DNA from: Daphnia pulex | Taxonomy: Eukaryota; Arthropoda; Branchiopoda; Diplostraca; Daphniidae | Assembly (NCBI RefSeq): GCF_021134715.1 | Contig: NC_060017.1 | Coordinates: 3,410,001-3,474,000 of the forward strand | Direction of reading: 5' to 3' | DNA: 64,000 nucleotides | In this document: positions 1 through 14,300 of the stretch, in pieces | How the letters are laid out: every line of letters starts with the position of its first letter | Position numbering within the stretch: position 1 is the stretch's first letter | Notes under the pieces: model-generated | What the model was told of the DNA's origin: nothing | Databases searched by the model: none | Seen by the model: only the letters and a program-made list of their open reading frames with translations | Made by a program: the position numbers and the translations under genes

Positions 1-2347
1 TTTTTTGACAAAAGTGTTTTGATTGAATGGACAAGACACATCCGAATTTGAATTGACGTCAAACAAGCGCGAATTTAGTTGCCATGTAAACGCTAGAAAA
101 AAAGGTCGGGCCAAGGAAATTCTTCTTCTTTCCGGAAGATTATTGTCCATCAATCGAATCAAACAAGTCCCAGCTGGAACCCCAATAATAAGATTCGATC
201 GAATGATGAATTCCGGGAGGTATCAAGCGAATGCACGCAACATTCCTGGGCCGCGTTTAAATCTGTTTTTTTTTCCCGCGCAGTCACTCTCTCTTTACCG
301 ATGATAACTGCCGATAGAAAATAGAATAGCTCCGATGAAACTCTTTATTTTTCCCGTCTTGTAATATCCAGTCACTTTGGAGATTATCCCTGGCCGAGAT
401 TTTTTCCATAGAAGAAAAAATCCACCAGAAAAGAACACACGGTGACTCGTTTAAAATCGACGAGCTTTTCCCCAACAACAACAACAACAACACAGGTATT
501 TTTTTTATAGGCTGGTTTTTTGTTTCGACCTTTTTTTCTTCTCTGCAGCGGAATGTTCACACAGTCGCCTCATATACAAATTCGAGTTCTTCTTCTTCTT
601 CATCATCGGTGGTGCTGTGGGACTACTTAGCCCTTGTGTTGCGCCCTATACTCTCTCCCTCTCTCTCTCCCTGGCAGGGCCATAATAATAATAACCTCTT
701 TTCTCTCCCCCCCCCTTTTTTTTGTATCCCTGGAGCCAATGATCTGCCAGCCAAAGCTATATCTGCCACAACAACAACACGGGACTAGGTTGTTTCGTTA
801 TTTTTTTTTCTCTGTTTCTTTCTTCTTTTGGGACGAGTCCCTTTAGAAACGGCAGGCAGCCAATGAACGGCCGGCCCCTTAGCCAGCCGATACGTGTGCA
901 TATACACGTCTAACCTATCCCCATCACGATGCCTTTGAGAATCTAAAAGAAGAAGAAGAAAGAAGAAGAAGAAGACGGAGAAGAAGAAGAAAAAGAGAGT
1001 TGGTTTGGCCTCTTTCACGGGCCTCAAGGGGTTGCATTCCAAACGCATTTGGACCAATCGCACGTCTCGTCTGTTTAGATACATCAAATTGCGGATTTTT
1101 CTCTCCCGAAGTCCCGATCCATTGGGAAATGAAGTCATACGTCAGCAAGTTGCCATCATCTTCGCCTCAGTTGCCTCATTTGATGATGATATGCTTAAAT
1201 TTTTTTTTTTGTTTTGTTTTGTTTTTTCTCACAAAATAAAAGAAAAGAAAAAAAGAAAAGAAAAGAATAAGGAAAACTATTAGGTTACACATGGTGTCCA
1301 TTAGCTCTGCACGAAGACCGTGACTTTGCGGGATTTACCGCTCAGAGAAGTGCGATGACAATCGACAAAAGAGTTTGTACATATAATAGACGTGTGCAAA
1401 GGCCCTGCTGCTGGCTCTCTCAAAGTCCAGCATCTTATATGTATATATATTTTTTTAAGTACCAGACGGACGCAGAATTTCAGAGAAGAGAAGAGAATAA
1501 AAAAAGAGAGTCTCTCTCTCTTTAACCAGAGAGTCGGAGCTGCTGGAGGGCGATTGGAAAATGGTTGCTCTTTCCATCAGATGAAAATGAAATAAAAAAT
1601 AAATAAATAAAGCTCCGGCTGCTGGTCTGGTCCAACGAACCGGGCTCCCACGTACACGCACTAGACGCTCAAAGTAGGAGTTGCCCGAAGAAGAATATTA
1701 GAACTTTTCACTTCAGAAAAAGATTTTTTCTTTTTTTCTTTCCCAAAGAGGAAACCAAAATAAAACAACAACAACAACAACTGGCGCGTCCCGGGCATTG
1801 AAAGAATGATGGCACTTCTATAAATAGAAATGAACGTGAAACCACCACCTTCCTCTCTATCGTAGCCTCCCTCTTTCACGACCCTCCCGATTTTTACAAA
1901 ATCAAACGTAGGTAGTAGTAAGTCGGTTGGTCGTCTAGCGCGTATTATAGAGTTTCCCTTCTTCTCTCCGAGAAGAAGAATCAATAACGAAATAGAAAAC
2001 TGGAAGAAGAAGAAGAAGAAGAAGAGGAGATGCGGCCTCGACTTTGTGATTCCAGCCGAGTATTTATAACGAATCAACAAAAACCTCCAAGGAGAAGAAG
2101 AAGAGAGCCAGGGTCGACGAGCGACTATGTCAGAGAAGAGAGAAGAAGAAGAAGAAGAAGGAAAGACAATAGCACAAGCCCTATCCATCAAGACGGATCC
2201 GGTTCGTTCTATTCGAGCTTTTTTGGTTGAATTGTTTCTCTCTTTCGGTCGTTCGTTTTCGGGAGCCTCGAATCTTTTTTTTTTGTTTTTTTGTTTTTGT
2301 TTTTCTTTTTGATTTATTCCGGGGTGATGATTTGATTTTGGTCTTAC
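1..2347 (-). other. Part of hedgehog intron 2
   Basis: This sequence lies 3' of the GTAAGA donor of hedgehog exon 2 and contains no Hint-domain similarity, so it is read as intron running off the window. It contains a purine tract at about 946-998 (GAA/AGAAGA) and another at about 2003-2028. Confidence 0.6.
946..998. repeat. GAA-type polypurine microsatellite
   Basis: An almost uninterrupted AAG/GAA purine run in hedgehog intron 2. Similar tracts occur at about 2003-2028, 8510-8535, 17787-17813 (as CTT) and 22009-22037. Confidence 0.8.
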
Positions 2348-5300
2348 CTGATTTGACTGAAGCGTGAATGTGAGCCCGCGACTCGTAGTAGACCCAGTCG
2401 AATCCGGCCTCGACGGCCAGACGGGCCAGCATGCCGTACTTGGAGCGGTCGCGATCCGACGTCGTGATGTCCACGCCTCGTCCCTCGTAGTGCAAAGAGT
2501 TGGCCGCGTGCAGGCCTTCCTCGTCCCAGCCTTCCGTCACGCGCAGTTTCACGCCCGGCCACTGGTTCATCACCGAAATGGCCAACGTGTTAAGCTTCTC
2601 TTTGCATCTCTGGAAAATTGGGGAAAACAAAAACAAAAAACAAAAATCTGATTATAACAAATTTGGCGCTTTCAATTTGAAAAAAAATATTTTTTAAAAA
2701 ATAAAAGAAACACAAAGTGAACGTTTCGTCCCGTAGGTCATGAACGACCTCGTCTCTTTTTTTTTCTTTCTCTCTTTCTGGACGGCCGGCCGGCCCTCGA
2801 GACAAGAGATTTGTGTAAAGTGTGATGCAGGTGTTCAAATGAAAAGAAGAGGTAGAGAGCCACCTGCGGACTCGGCGCCCGTGTGCTCTCGCTTCAACGG
2901 TTCACGTTTTGGAATCAATTAAGAGCGGCGCGGGCACCGCACACACAGAGCCCAACAGAAAAGAAACGATTTCCAAACCGGACAGCAGCCCCCCGCATCA
3001 TTTCGATCAACAAGAAGAAGAAAATGTTAAGAAAAAAAAGAAACACAAATTAAAAAAACAAAAAGTGTTATTTCTTCTTCTTCTTGTGTATAAATCTCAT
3101 CATCTCATTTGTTTTGTTTAAAAAAGAAAGAAAAAACAAAATTCTCCGCCGTTTTTGGTGGTCGGATTTTATTTTAAAAATAAACTATCCGACGTCATCT
3201 CATTATGTTTTAATTAATAACAAACCGGCGAGCTCCTTTGAATTCCCCCCTAGCTATATAAATGTAAATCAAATATTACACAAGCCGTATCCGTATATAT
3301 ATAAGCCTATTACTGCCTACTTTCTCTCTCTCTCTCATATTTATTAATGATGCGACAGTCCGTCCACATACACACATTGATGTTTCCAGAGATTTTGTTT
3401 GATCTTTGTCTTTCTCTCTCTCTCTCTATACTCTCACGATGCTATTAGTACGGTAAAGAAGAACCGGCATACCGGCCCAGGAGAAGAAAAAAAGATATAG
3501 CTAGATATATACACACTCGGCTGCTATTTGCCGCCCTTCTTCGACTATGCGCCTTCAACTTCTTCTTTTTTCTCTCGGTACACACAGAGAGAGAGAGACA
3601 CGACCTCCCACCTTCGCATGTTTTGATTTCCCACGGTGTTCTTTAAGTGTTTTCTTTCTTCGACTCTCTCTCTCTCTTTTAAAAGCGGGAAGGTAGGAGG
3701 AGTCACTGGGTGAAGAAGAGCCGCGCGCGTGATTTGTCATCCCTTTTTTCCTCTCTCCTCTTCTTCTTCTTCTTCCTTTAGATTTTTATTTGTCTTCTTT
3801 TTCTTTTTTTTCCCTTCACTTCTTTTTTGAAGAGCTGTTAAACGAGTTTGACTCTCTGGCCGTCCATTTACTGAACACACACCGATGGATATGAGGGACG
3901 GGGGAACTTTTTTTTTTATTTTTTCCGACCAGCAGTTTCCGTTTGGTATTTTACTTTTGTCTAAACAACACGGAGATGAAAGAATAGAAAATCTATAAGA
4001 GATAACACACATTTACCGCCGCCCCCCATAACCGAGAAATGGTTTCGAGTGGGGCGATGACAAGTGGCCAGTGTACGAAATTCAAACAGCGCGCGGCTCT
4101 TGAAAACAATTTGGGTAAAAAAATACCAAAAAGTCGACCGCGCACAAACACGGGCCGATAAGGCGACGACGCCGACGACGACACAATTTTCTTGTTTTTC
4201 CCTTTTGGCCAACGGTGTTTGCATAGTTGGAAGAAACCCGATAGGTTATTTGTGTTGCATCTCTTTCTGTACGGATACGAGTTGTGACTCTGTGAATGTT
4301 TGTTGTAAAATAAGAAAAAAGAAAAAAAAAACCTTTGGGCTGGTCAACTGAGGCCCCAGCTGTCAGAGGACTTTGGGGGCTAATTGCTCTTTTGTACAAG
4401 CCGAGGCAGCACGTACACAAGAGAGAGAGAGAGGGACGTTAGAATTTCAAACTAATATAGGGTGGAAAAAGAAAAAAAGCCTATTCAATTTCTATGTAGA
4501 CGATTCCACAAACAGCGAGAGCTGGAATCTTTTTTTCTTTTCTATTGTTGAACTGTGCGCGCATCTTCCGATTGGTGTTCGCCCTTTTGGCTGGCCCGTC
4601 TAAGCGCGCGAGCTCGTTATTAGCCGGACGCCAGGTGTTTGAGTGCTGCTGCCACAGCAGTGCCTTATTGTATTATATTTTCAGGATCCCAAAAGGGACG
4701 GAAGGAATTTTTTGTCGAAACGAGAAAAAAAATTCAAGAAAAAGAATAAAAATTTGTTTTAGTTTGGGGAATTTACTTCAGACGGACAAATCGATGGGAA
4801 AAGACGACGGACGATGTGATGTCAAAAGATTCATCGACCTCAATCTCGCAGACTAGAAAGAGAAGAGAGAGAGAGAGATGGATTGCGACATCGTCGCGGG
4901 GTTATTGTCCCGAAGTTGCGCGCGCGGGTGTTCCCATTACAAACGGCGTTGACTTTTCGTTTGCCTTTCTCCGGGCGGCAGAGACGCGCCGCTCTTCTTT
5001 TCTCTCTCCTGGGGGACACAACACAACTGGGCGAATTCCAGGAATGTCCCCATGCCCGTAAAAAGGCTACTACTATACGGTACAACTCTCGGATTGATTT
5101 AATAACAACAACAACAACACCGGCCATAGAAAGGGTGAAGAAATAACAAATGAAAAGCGACCGAAATCCAGACAGACACACAACTCCTCTCACAAAAAGG
5201 CGTGTGTGTGTGTGTGGGTTCCAGTAAAAACGGAACCCCCTGGCGTGTGTAGACCAGAAAACAAAATTTGTTTTTCCAGGAGAGATGGAGGGACCATATA

Positions 5301-8300
5301 AGAAGCCGCTTGCTGGACCCGACCCTTTTGTTGAGCTGGAAATTTGGGGGGGTTCCGGATCCCTTCCGCCGCCGTACATAAATGTATATAATTCCGCCCA
5401 CACAATTCGTTCTGATTTTATTCTTGCTTTCATTTCACCCCCCTCTCTCTCTCTTCAAAGAGAACTGTAGTACACTGTACGTGTAGGCCAGCCACTAAAA
5501 AATGTGTCTACAAAGTTTTTCTTCCAGCACACGGGGGAGAGATGGAAAAGAAAAAGGTGGTGGTAATATAATGAATGATCGGGCCATGACTTGACTATTA
5601 AACATTTTCTTGTCTCTCTGGCGCGCAGCAAAGGGGCTAAACTCTTACAGTATACATGTTGTCGGTCCTTTTTTTCTTTCTTTTTGAAGGAAAAATGCTC
5701 TGTACAAATGTACAGAGAGACATGGGGGATAGGGAGATAAGAGCGGGCGGCTGGACAAACTGCGCCGGGGCAAATGGGAGGGAGGCGCGGCTGGACTCCA
5801 AATGACAAGGTAGACCAACACACTGCCGCTAGAAGAAAAGCCATTTTCCCACTTTTTCGAATGTTTGAACGGCCGATGTTTTGACACAAAATGAAAAGTC
5901 GATGGCAGTTTCCCTTATTCAATAAAAAATTCAACTGATTTTTTTTATTTCTTTTAAAAATAAGGAATAGCTCATTATTATTATATGGTAGTATATGGAA
6001 GGGGGGGGGTTCCAGATTTTTTTTTCTTTTAGGGTCGGTCGGAAGGAATTCGAAGAAAAATATGTCTGGTTGTCTCTACTCAAAACGTATCATTAGCGGC
6101 GGTCCGGCTTTCAAACAAAACAAAAAAAGGAATAGTCTCCCATGTGGCATTGACAAGGTGGGAGGGACTATAGACTGGAATAATCATTAACCCTTCAGAA
6201 AAAAGTTTGCAAACTTTCCATCCATCTTGTAAAAAAATCTATTCTCACTTTGCTTTCGTTTTTAATGGAGGAGGCCCCAATATGAATTTTTTTTTTCAAA
6301 TTTCCCGCTTTTCGTGTTGCGGTACATATACTGTACGTATCCAACTCACGCGTTTGAATTTGTCTTTTAACCGCCGAGGGGATGACCTCCGTTCACCCAC
6401 AACAACCCAAGAATCAAAGTAGTAGTCGTAGTATAGTAGTAGTCGTTTGTTGTTTTCGGGTGCTGGGCTGGAATTTCAAATATGCGCGCGCCCAGGGACC
6501 ACAAGTCGCACACACACAAGGGCGCCGGTCGTCGTCGCCCTGCCGGCGTCATCATCATCCGCGCGTTTTTGATGGCCTTTAATGTGCCCCGCAGGTCGGC
6601 AGATGATGGGGGGTTTCATTTGCAACCGAAAAAAAGAAAAAGAAAAATTCGAGTCGAGTGCCACCAACCACCCAACCACTTTTGTGCGTTTGTGGTGGCC
6701 TCTATAAACTCTGGCACAAGAATGTGAACGGCTCTCTGCTGCGCCGTTGGGGGACGCGCATTGCTCGCGAGTCAACAAGTCAACAAGTCAACACCAAATT
6801 ATCAAAAACCCCAAAAGGCGGAAAAGAAAAGAAGAAGAAGAAGAACAAGAGAAATTCCGATCGTAATGGACAAATTTGTCTCGAGAACAAGAAGAAAAAT
6901 CCCCCGAGTTGTTCATTTCGACAGTTTTGAACGCAGCGGGAGTCGACCAAACAATTCGTGCAACATCAACACACACACAAGTCCTATACTACAGCTATCT
7001 TATTATTACATACATAGATGTATATATATATTTATTCTCCCTCCTCCCAGTTCAAATCACAGCTCAGAAAAGAAAAAAAAGAGAAAAACAAAATTCCAGA
7101 CAGTCGGGCTGGGAATGCGATGATTGCGCGACCCGAAATGACCCAAACGGAAGAAAAAGTGTCAAAAGTCAATTGGTGGAATGAGTCGAGCGCGGCGGTT
7201 TTCCATTCCTTTCACCCCCGCACACGACACACACACACAAAATATTATAGATAAAAATAGTTGTTGTTTTTCTTTTCTTTTCTTTCAAAAATAACAAAAA
7301 AATAAATAAAGAAATTGGCGAAAGAATTTGTAACGGCGTGCCATCACGCCCTTTGGAGAACTTTTGCTCGTCCGGCGACTCTATATGCAAATCATCATCA
7401 TTGTCTCCGAGGTATTTCTCTCTCTTTCTTTCTAGTCTCATAAACTTTTTTGATTTGTCGCCAACTCCAAATGTTTTTCGTGTCTGGCCAATTCCGGCCG
7501 TAGAGAGAGGTTCACGGGTTGTTGTTGCTGCTGTTTGGACGGGCAGCCAAGAATTAATTTCGTTTCTTTTTTTTTCTAGGGCATCATCGCGCGTCTCTGC
7601 TGCCGCTCTGCCGGCATTTCACGCCGGTGTGGACGACCTGCTGTCGGCTATATACGAACTCGACCGTCCGAGTTGTTTTTACACAACAACAACAGTTTCA
7701 CGAGAGAAACAAAAAAAGATGACGACCGTGGTGCAGTAACAGCTGCTGGGCAAGAGCAGCAGCGCCTTCGGGTGGCTGTTGCGTCTAAAAGAAGAAGCGA
7801 CGGCCTTCGGAGCAAAAAAAAAAAAAAAAAAGTGCCGGCCCTTCGACGGATCCAATCACAGAAGAGACTGCGGCCAAACGGAGAAGATGGCATTAGGCTC
7901 CGCCCCGTTTTGGGTTTGAGCCGACGACAGCCTCTGCCCTGCTTCTTCTCCGTTGTCACGACGAAACGAAAAGAGAAGAAGAATAAGAAGAAAAAGGGAA
8001 TTTGGGTTTTTTATTTGTGACCCCAAGGGCCAGCAGCAGCTGCCAGCGGAAAGATCTGATTTTCCCCAAAGTCATGATCTATTCATCGTCGCTGGCCCAG
8101 ACGGCCACTTACATTTCTCGCCGGATCAACTGGAAGGCGAGATGAGAGAGCCAATGGCCAAAGAGGAGCTATTTCCGCACTCTGAGACGACAATACAATT
8201 GAATAAAGTTTAGATTATTTCTCTCTCTCGTGACAACAACGGCAACAAAAGAAAAGTCAACGACACAATAGATTCCCCCCCCCCACCATCCGTAACGGCG

Positions 8301-11300
8301 GTCCCGTCTCGTCCGGCAGCCAATGGCCATCGAGGAAAAGAAATTTCGGCTGGCTCGATTGTCTCTTTTCTTTCTTGTCTTGACAGTAGCATTTCCTTAG
8401 TATAAACACCAAATTTAATAGAAGGGAGGAAGAATAAACCCCAAGGACGGACAGGGCTGCTGCTGCTGCTGCTGCCCAGTCGCTATAAAAACGAACCGTC
8501 CCTCCTTGGAAGAAGAAGAAGAAGAAGAAGAAGAAAAAAGAAAAATGGACTTTGGAAATTCGGTAGAAATCTAGAGTGATTGCTTCGGCGAGCCGTTTGG
8601 CTTCGTCACATCGTTCCATCACGGCCCAGCTGTTGAAATAGCGGCGGCGGACGCTCTTTTATATCCCCTTTGCGCTTTATTTGATTCTCCTGCACGGGAG
8701 GAAAAAACCCGCGGCTATTCGAAGTTTGACTGGCTCCTGATAGGCCATACTGGGAGCCGACTAACTCTTCGTCTAAAGCTCTGGCTGTGTGATGGCGGTC
8801 GCAAAAAAAAAACAAAAAGCGATTGGAATCCACCGCAACAACAAACAAACAGCGACAACAACCAGCAGCTGAACGACCGGCACGATTGCCATCGTGAAAT
8901 CAAATCTACTTCTCAATGTCGGCTAGCAGCAGCCAATAACCTAAGTCGCAAACGCCTAAATGTCGGCCTTTACTTTTCCTAGAGGCGATTTTCTTTCGGT
9001 GTTGTTGTTGTTGTGTCTCATCCCGACTTCTTCTTCTTTTGATTTGTCGACAACCAAAAAACAAAAGACGAACGACGAGTGGAGCATGCTCAATGAGAAA
9101 CACGATCCGTCCGTTGGCACGTGTTTTGGATTATTTCGCCGCCGCCGCTTCTTCTTCTATTCCCGTATAATATTACCCGATTCGAAGAAAACCAAAAGTT
9201 TCCTGCGTGTGAGAGTCTGCGATGTATCCTGGTCGCGTGCTGCTCATCCTCGTCCCTCGCCAAACCAATGAAAATGGCCGAATATGCTCATTTTCGAATT
9301 AAAAAAACACGACCAAGTTCGACCAGGAACTTTCCGTTTCGCCGGTTAAGTGAATCAATAGAGAAGAAGAAGAAGAAACAGAGTGTGTGTGTGTACACCA
9401 ATATCAATGCAGACATCCTGGCTGATGTATAGACTATCACCTTTTCCAAATCAAGAGCTCTATAGGAAAATGTTTTCTCTTTGGGCGATAATCCGCAATG
9501 GTTCGTCTCTCTTTCTTTGTTCCAAAAACTTTGACATTGAAAGAACCTTTGAGTTGGTGATTGGAATAAGACGACGAAGAAGAAAAAGCAGAAGAAGCAA
9601 GTGAAACATTTCTTTGTTGGCAGAGAAACGCCCTAAATCCAATTGGCTTGTGACCGCTAAAAAGATCATCCAGCAGCCAACAGGCCACAGCAGCACGAGA
9701 GGATCAAAACAATAAAGAAATGTTAAGCTAAAAAACAAAACAAATCTCTTTTGCCGACTGTGTTTGTGCTGTGTGCTGCTGCTGGCCTGATGCCAGCCGT
9801 CGATATCGAAAGGTGAGTGTGTATCTCTCTCTTTGCTGCTGGCCAAACTACAACACAAAAAATTCTTTGACCGAAAATAAAAATTTAAAGAAAAACTTTT
9901 TCTCGTTTTAGCGCAGCAGCAGCGTCTAGCGTCCCGTCTGCCCGTCCGGTCGACCAAGAGCGGTTTGACGGCCCAGTTTGTTATTTTTCCCTTTTTCTAC
10001 GAATCGCGTGAGGGGGGCACCCAAACAGATTAAACAAACACCCAACAGCTCAGTAGGTCGACCTACATGTCCATATGCTACTACACAAATACTATGTCTA
10101 CTACTACGAGATATACGTTATGCTAATCGACTGTCCCGGGTGCGCGGAACGGACCGCCGGCCAACATATCATCACGAAAAAAAGACAAAAAACAAAAAAT
10201 ATTTTTGGCCAAAATTGTTTTTTTTTTTCTAAATTGAACGGCCGATCTATGATGAAGTTTGGCTGAGTGTTTTCTGTGTGTTTGTTTGAACTTATTGGAT
10301 TTGTTAAGTTTTGTTTTGTCTTCTTCTTTTGGCTTTGTAAAAAAAAACGGACGTGTAGGAATGCGGGTGCTGGGCAACCCGTGGGGTCTCTCTGCTTTCT
10401 ATCGCATCAGAAGAGTCTCTCCTTCTTCTTTCCTGATTCTCCTTTTGATTCGATTTGAATTTTCTCTTTTTTTGGAGGTCAAAGTACATGCCACAAGGTC
10501 CGTATACACACGAACGCATTCAGTTTGGAGCAGTGCTGATAGTACGGCCCTCGCAAGTCAAACCCCCCAAAAAAATCTAAGCAGCAGCCAGCGAAGGGCT
10601 ATCGTTTGGAATATAATTCGACTCTTTATCCTTCACTTGTGTCTGCTGTGTGTGCTGAAATCGACCGATTTGGAATTTCTCCGTCTCTTGTTGTTGGCTG
10701 GATAACAACAACAACAACAGAAGAAGAAGACTCTACGTGTGTATCATTTAAATTCTTCCAAGTTTATATTCCGAATCGGTTGGAATTTGATTTTCTTTTA
10801 CGACGTCCGAAAAAAGTTTCAATTGCCCCTGGAAATTGGTTTCGAGTTTGATCGACTCTTGATGAGGGCCTATGATTTCAAGTGGAACTGACACGGGCCA
10901 CTACCGCGTCTAACACCCGACCAGCTCGTCTACTGCGACACAAAAATAATAAAAGAAAAAAGGGCAAGAAAATAAAAAATAAAAATCTAACCTGCGCGTA
11001 TCTAACCAGCCAAAAGAAAACCCAGAAAACACCTGATTCTTCTTCTTTTTCTCTATATAGTACTCGGGTCAAATTTCAAGATCCATCCGGCTCTACCGTG
11101 TTTATGTTGTTGTAGTACCTAGATACCTTGTACCATACCTCGTACCCAGAGAGGAGAGCCTATAAACTATATGATGGACACAGCAGTATATATATAATAC
11201 TAGCTTCCGGAATCGATCGGCCAGGGGTTTCGCTGGTCCCTCATTTCATTCACTTTTGGGTAGTGTTGTACGGCAACAACAACAACTGCTACTGTTACCA

Positions 11301-14300
11301 CTCTGATATACACCTTTACGGATTGAGGCAAGGTCCTCTCGGGACCGGGTGTTTATGACACGCGGAGGACACAACACGGCCAAGGAAGAGAAAAAAAAGG
11401 GGGGAGAAAAAGAAGAAGAAGCAGCTATAAGGGAAGTTTGGGTCATTTGTAGGTAGTCGGTATAATATGCGCAGACGGACAATATATATATGGCCGGCTA
11501 CTATGCGCCATAACGTTTTGTTATGTTAGAGTTATGGATGTTAAAATTGAAGAAAAAAAAACGAACAAAACCGAGAAAGAAGAGCTTGACATTTGAGGAG
11601 TCGATGACGTCAACGTTATTCTTTCTCAAATTTATTTTCCTCGTCGCCTTTTATTTTATTTTTTTTTCTCTTTTATCTTTGCCGTGCGCAACTTCTTTCT
11701 GGTGATCGATGAACTCTTAAACTTAAAAAATTTTTTCGTTTTCCATTTGTGTCGAGTTTTATCTTGTTGCGCGATTGTGCGACCCTTTCCATCGGCCTAA
11801 ATACCTTCACCTGTTTCGAAAGAAACTCTTTTTTAAAATAAAAGTTCTTTTGATTTTTTGTTTTTTTACAAAGAAGACAAGACACTCGGTTGATGGAGCG
11901 TCAGAGTTCCATCAAGCCCGAGAGGTCCGTCTGAATTCCATGTGAAGAAAAAAGGAAACAAACAACATAGTGTCGTCGCTCTTGTCTGTATAAAAGTTTG
12001 CGGTTTTTCCCGAGGTGGCGACTAGAGTTTGTTTCAAACGACAACACCGCAAACAGGAGAAATATTTCTGAACCAGACCATATAGAGATTATACTATAAG
12101 GATACTATTTCGCAATTGGCGTTCAACTAGGAAAGAGAAAGAAAAAATACCGGGAATTTTAAATGCAAATGAAACCAAAATGTCTAGTAGTCTGCTGTTT
12201 TTTCTTTCTTTTCTTCTGTTTAAACTATTCTAACGCGCACGACGGCATAAAAAGAACTGCTCTCTGCTGGAGGCTGGCCATTAAAAACTGAAAGAGAAAC
12301 AACAACTCACCCCCGAAAGAAAAAAAACGTCTGAAAGAATTAAAAAGGAGGAGCTGCTGCCCTTTTTCGAAATGTTGCGCGCGCATCTTTTTCTTTTTCG
12401 TCTAGAGTTTCCATGCGAACTTTGGCCCGAGACAATAACAGTCGAGAGAGAGTGTAGATATATGTGCATCATACCGTGTACAATATCCCCCCCTCCAATG
12501 TATGTACACACAGAGACACATTCACTATAAGCTAAAACGTCCTGTCAAACTTTGGTTCCATCACCCTTAAGATTCTTCTTTCTCTCTCACCGTGACTGAA
12601 TAACAACGGCCATAAACAAAAGTTGTCCCTGCGCCACTATATACATACATACAGCTACTACACCACTACCCCGAAAGGTTTTTTTTGAATGACCAGAAAA
12701 TAAAAACAAAAAAATACCAGAAGGAGGTAGAAGAATTCTTATTCACCGGGGTTCACCGAGGAGAATTCTTGTATACCCTCTGATCGATATCCTACTGGAT
12801 AGATATGGTATAGTCGATCTTGAACAACCGAATCAAAATGAATGTACACTAGAAGGAGTCACTATAAAGCTATTGCGCTATAGTGCCATAAGGACAGGAA
12901 GAAGTTACAGCTGGAAAAAAAGAAACGAGACTGTGTAATGGCGGTATATAGTAGTGGCACGTTTGGGTGGCGACTATCTATCTAATGGTATCTCTCTCAA
13001 AAAGTGTCTGTGAGAAAAAAAGGCGACTTCTTTTTGGCCTTCGAACCAAATTGAGCGCGCAAAAATTCAAAAATGTCAAGCCCCCCCAAAAAACACACGC
13101 ACACACACACTCTAGAGGAATGCCGGATCCTATAGCGCCATATAAATGCCACCAGTTCGTCTAACTCTGAACCGTGTCATGACCGTGTCGTCGGTCTATG
13201 ACAATATGTTTCTTTTCTTTTTCTTCTCACTCCTCTCTCCCCACTACCGTCGAAGAAAAAAGTTAACGAAAAAGCTACGGCAACACACGGCCGTGGGAAT
13301 TTGTTGTGCACCCGCTTCTTCTTCTTCTTTCCCCTCAACGGACCTCGAAGTGATGAGGAATAATAAAATTTTAAAAAAAGAAAAAGAAAGAGAAAAAAAA
13401 ACAGGGCGCAGAGGAGGCAGCGAAATTCTGCTGTGAAAGACAACGAGACGACAGGTAAAAATGGGCCAGCATCATCCACACACACACACACTACACACTT
13501 GTGTGTGTGTGTGTGTCCATCTCTGTCCCGCATCTTGTGGGAAGAAGAACAAGTCAGAAAAAAAAGAAGAACAAGTCCCAGGATATGGCATGGGAACGCC
13601 AAAAAGGAAGAGTATCTCTGTGTGTGTCTATAGGTATAACCCCACCCTGTAGGTATACAGCACATATCCCAGTCGTATATGTATGTACATTTAGTGGCTA
13701 GAGTAGTAGTAGAAGAAGAAACTACCTACCTTTTATTTTCCCCACATGACAGTTCTACCTAATTCTGCTCAAACAAGTTAACTCTTCTTTTTTTGGCCTC
13801 AATAAAATGTCCGAAATCAACTCTGAATTTCTGGCCCCCCCACCAATGATGAAAAAGTCGCCATTTTTGTCTTTCTTGTTTTTTATTGGTGGGTCTTGAC
13901 ACGGACTCACTAACTTCCTGAGCCGCCAATCTCATGTAGGTGATGCGTGTCCTACATATAAATCTCCGACCGAGTTTCGACCACGCCCACGCGGGATTCG
14001 GTTCCCATCCGACAAAAATCAAAAAAGGAGGAAATGAAATGAAAGCGGAAATTGTCGCCGACTTGCGGACCCAGCGCACGCCGGTAGTCCAAACGGGAGG
14101 GTTTCTCAGACGCCGTGGAAAAGACGACGACGACGACAAGAAACAACTTTCGGTGTAACGTTTCCTCGTGCCCGGCCAAAAGTTATACGAGGACACGTCA
14201 CACGCCCAAGTCCATTTCTCCGGGCAAAGAATTCTTTGGTTTTTGAAATCAAAGTCAAAAATAATGTTTTCTTTTTTCTTCCCTCCCGTTAAGAAAATGG

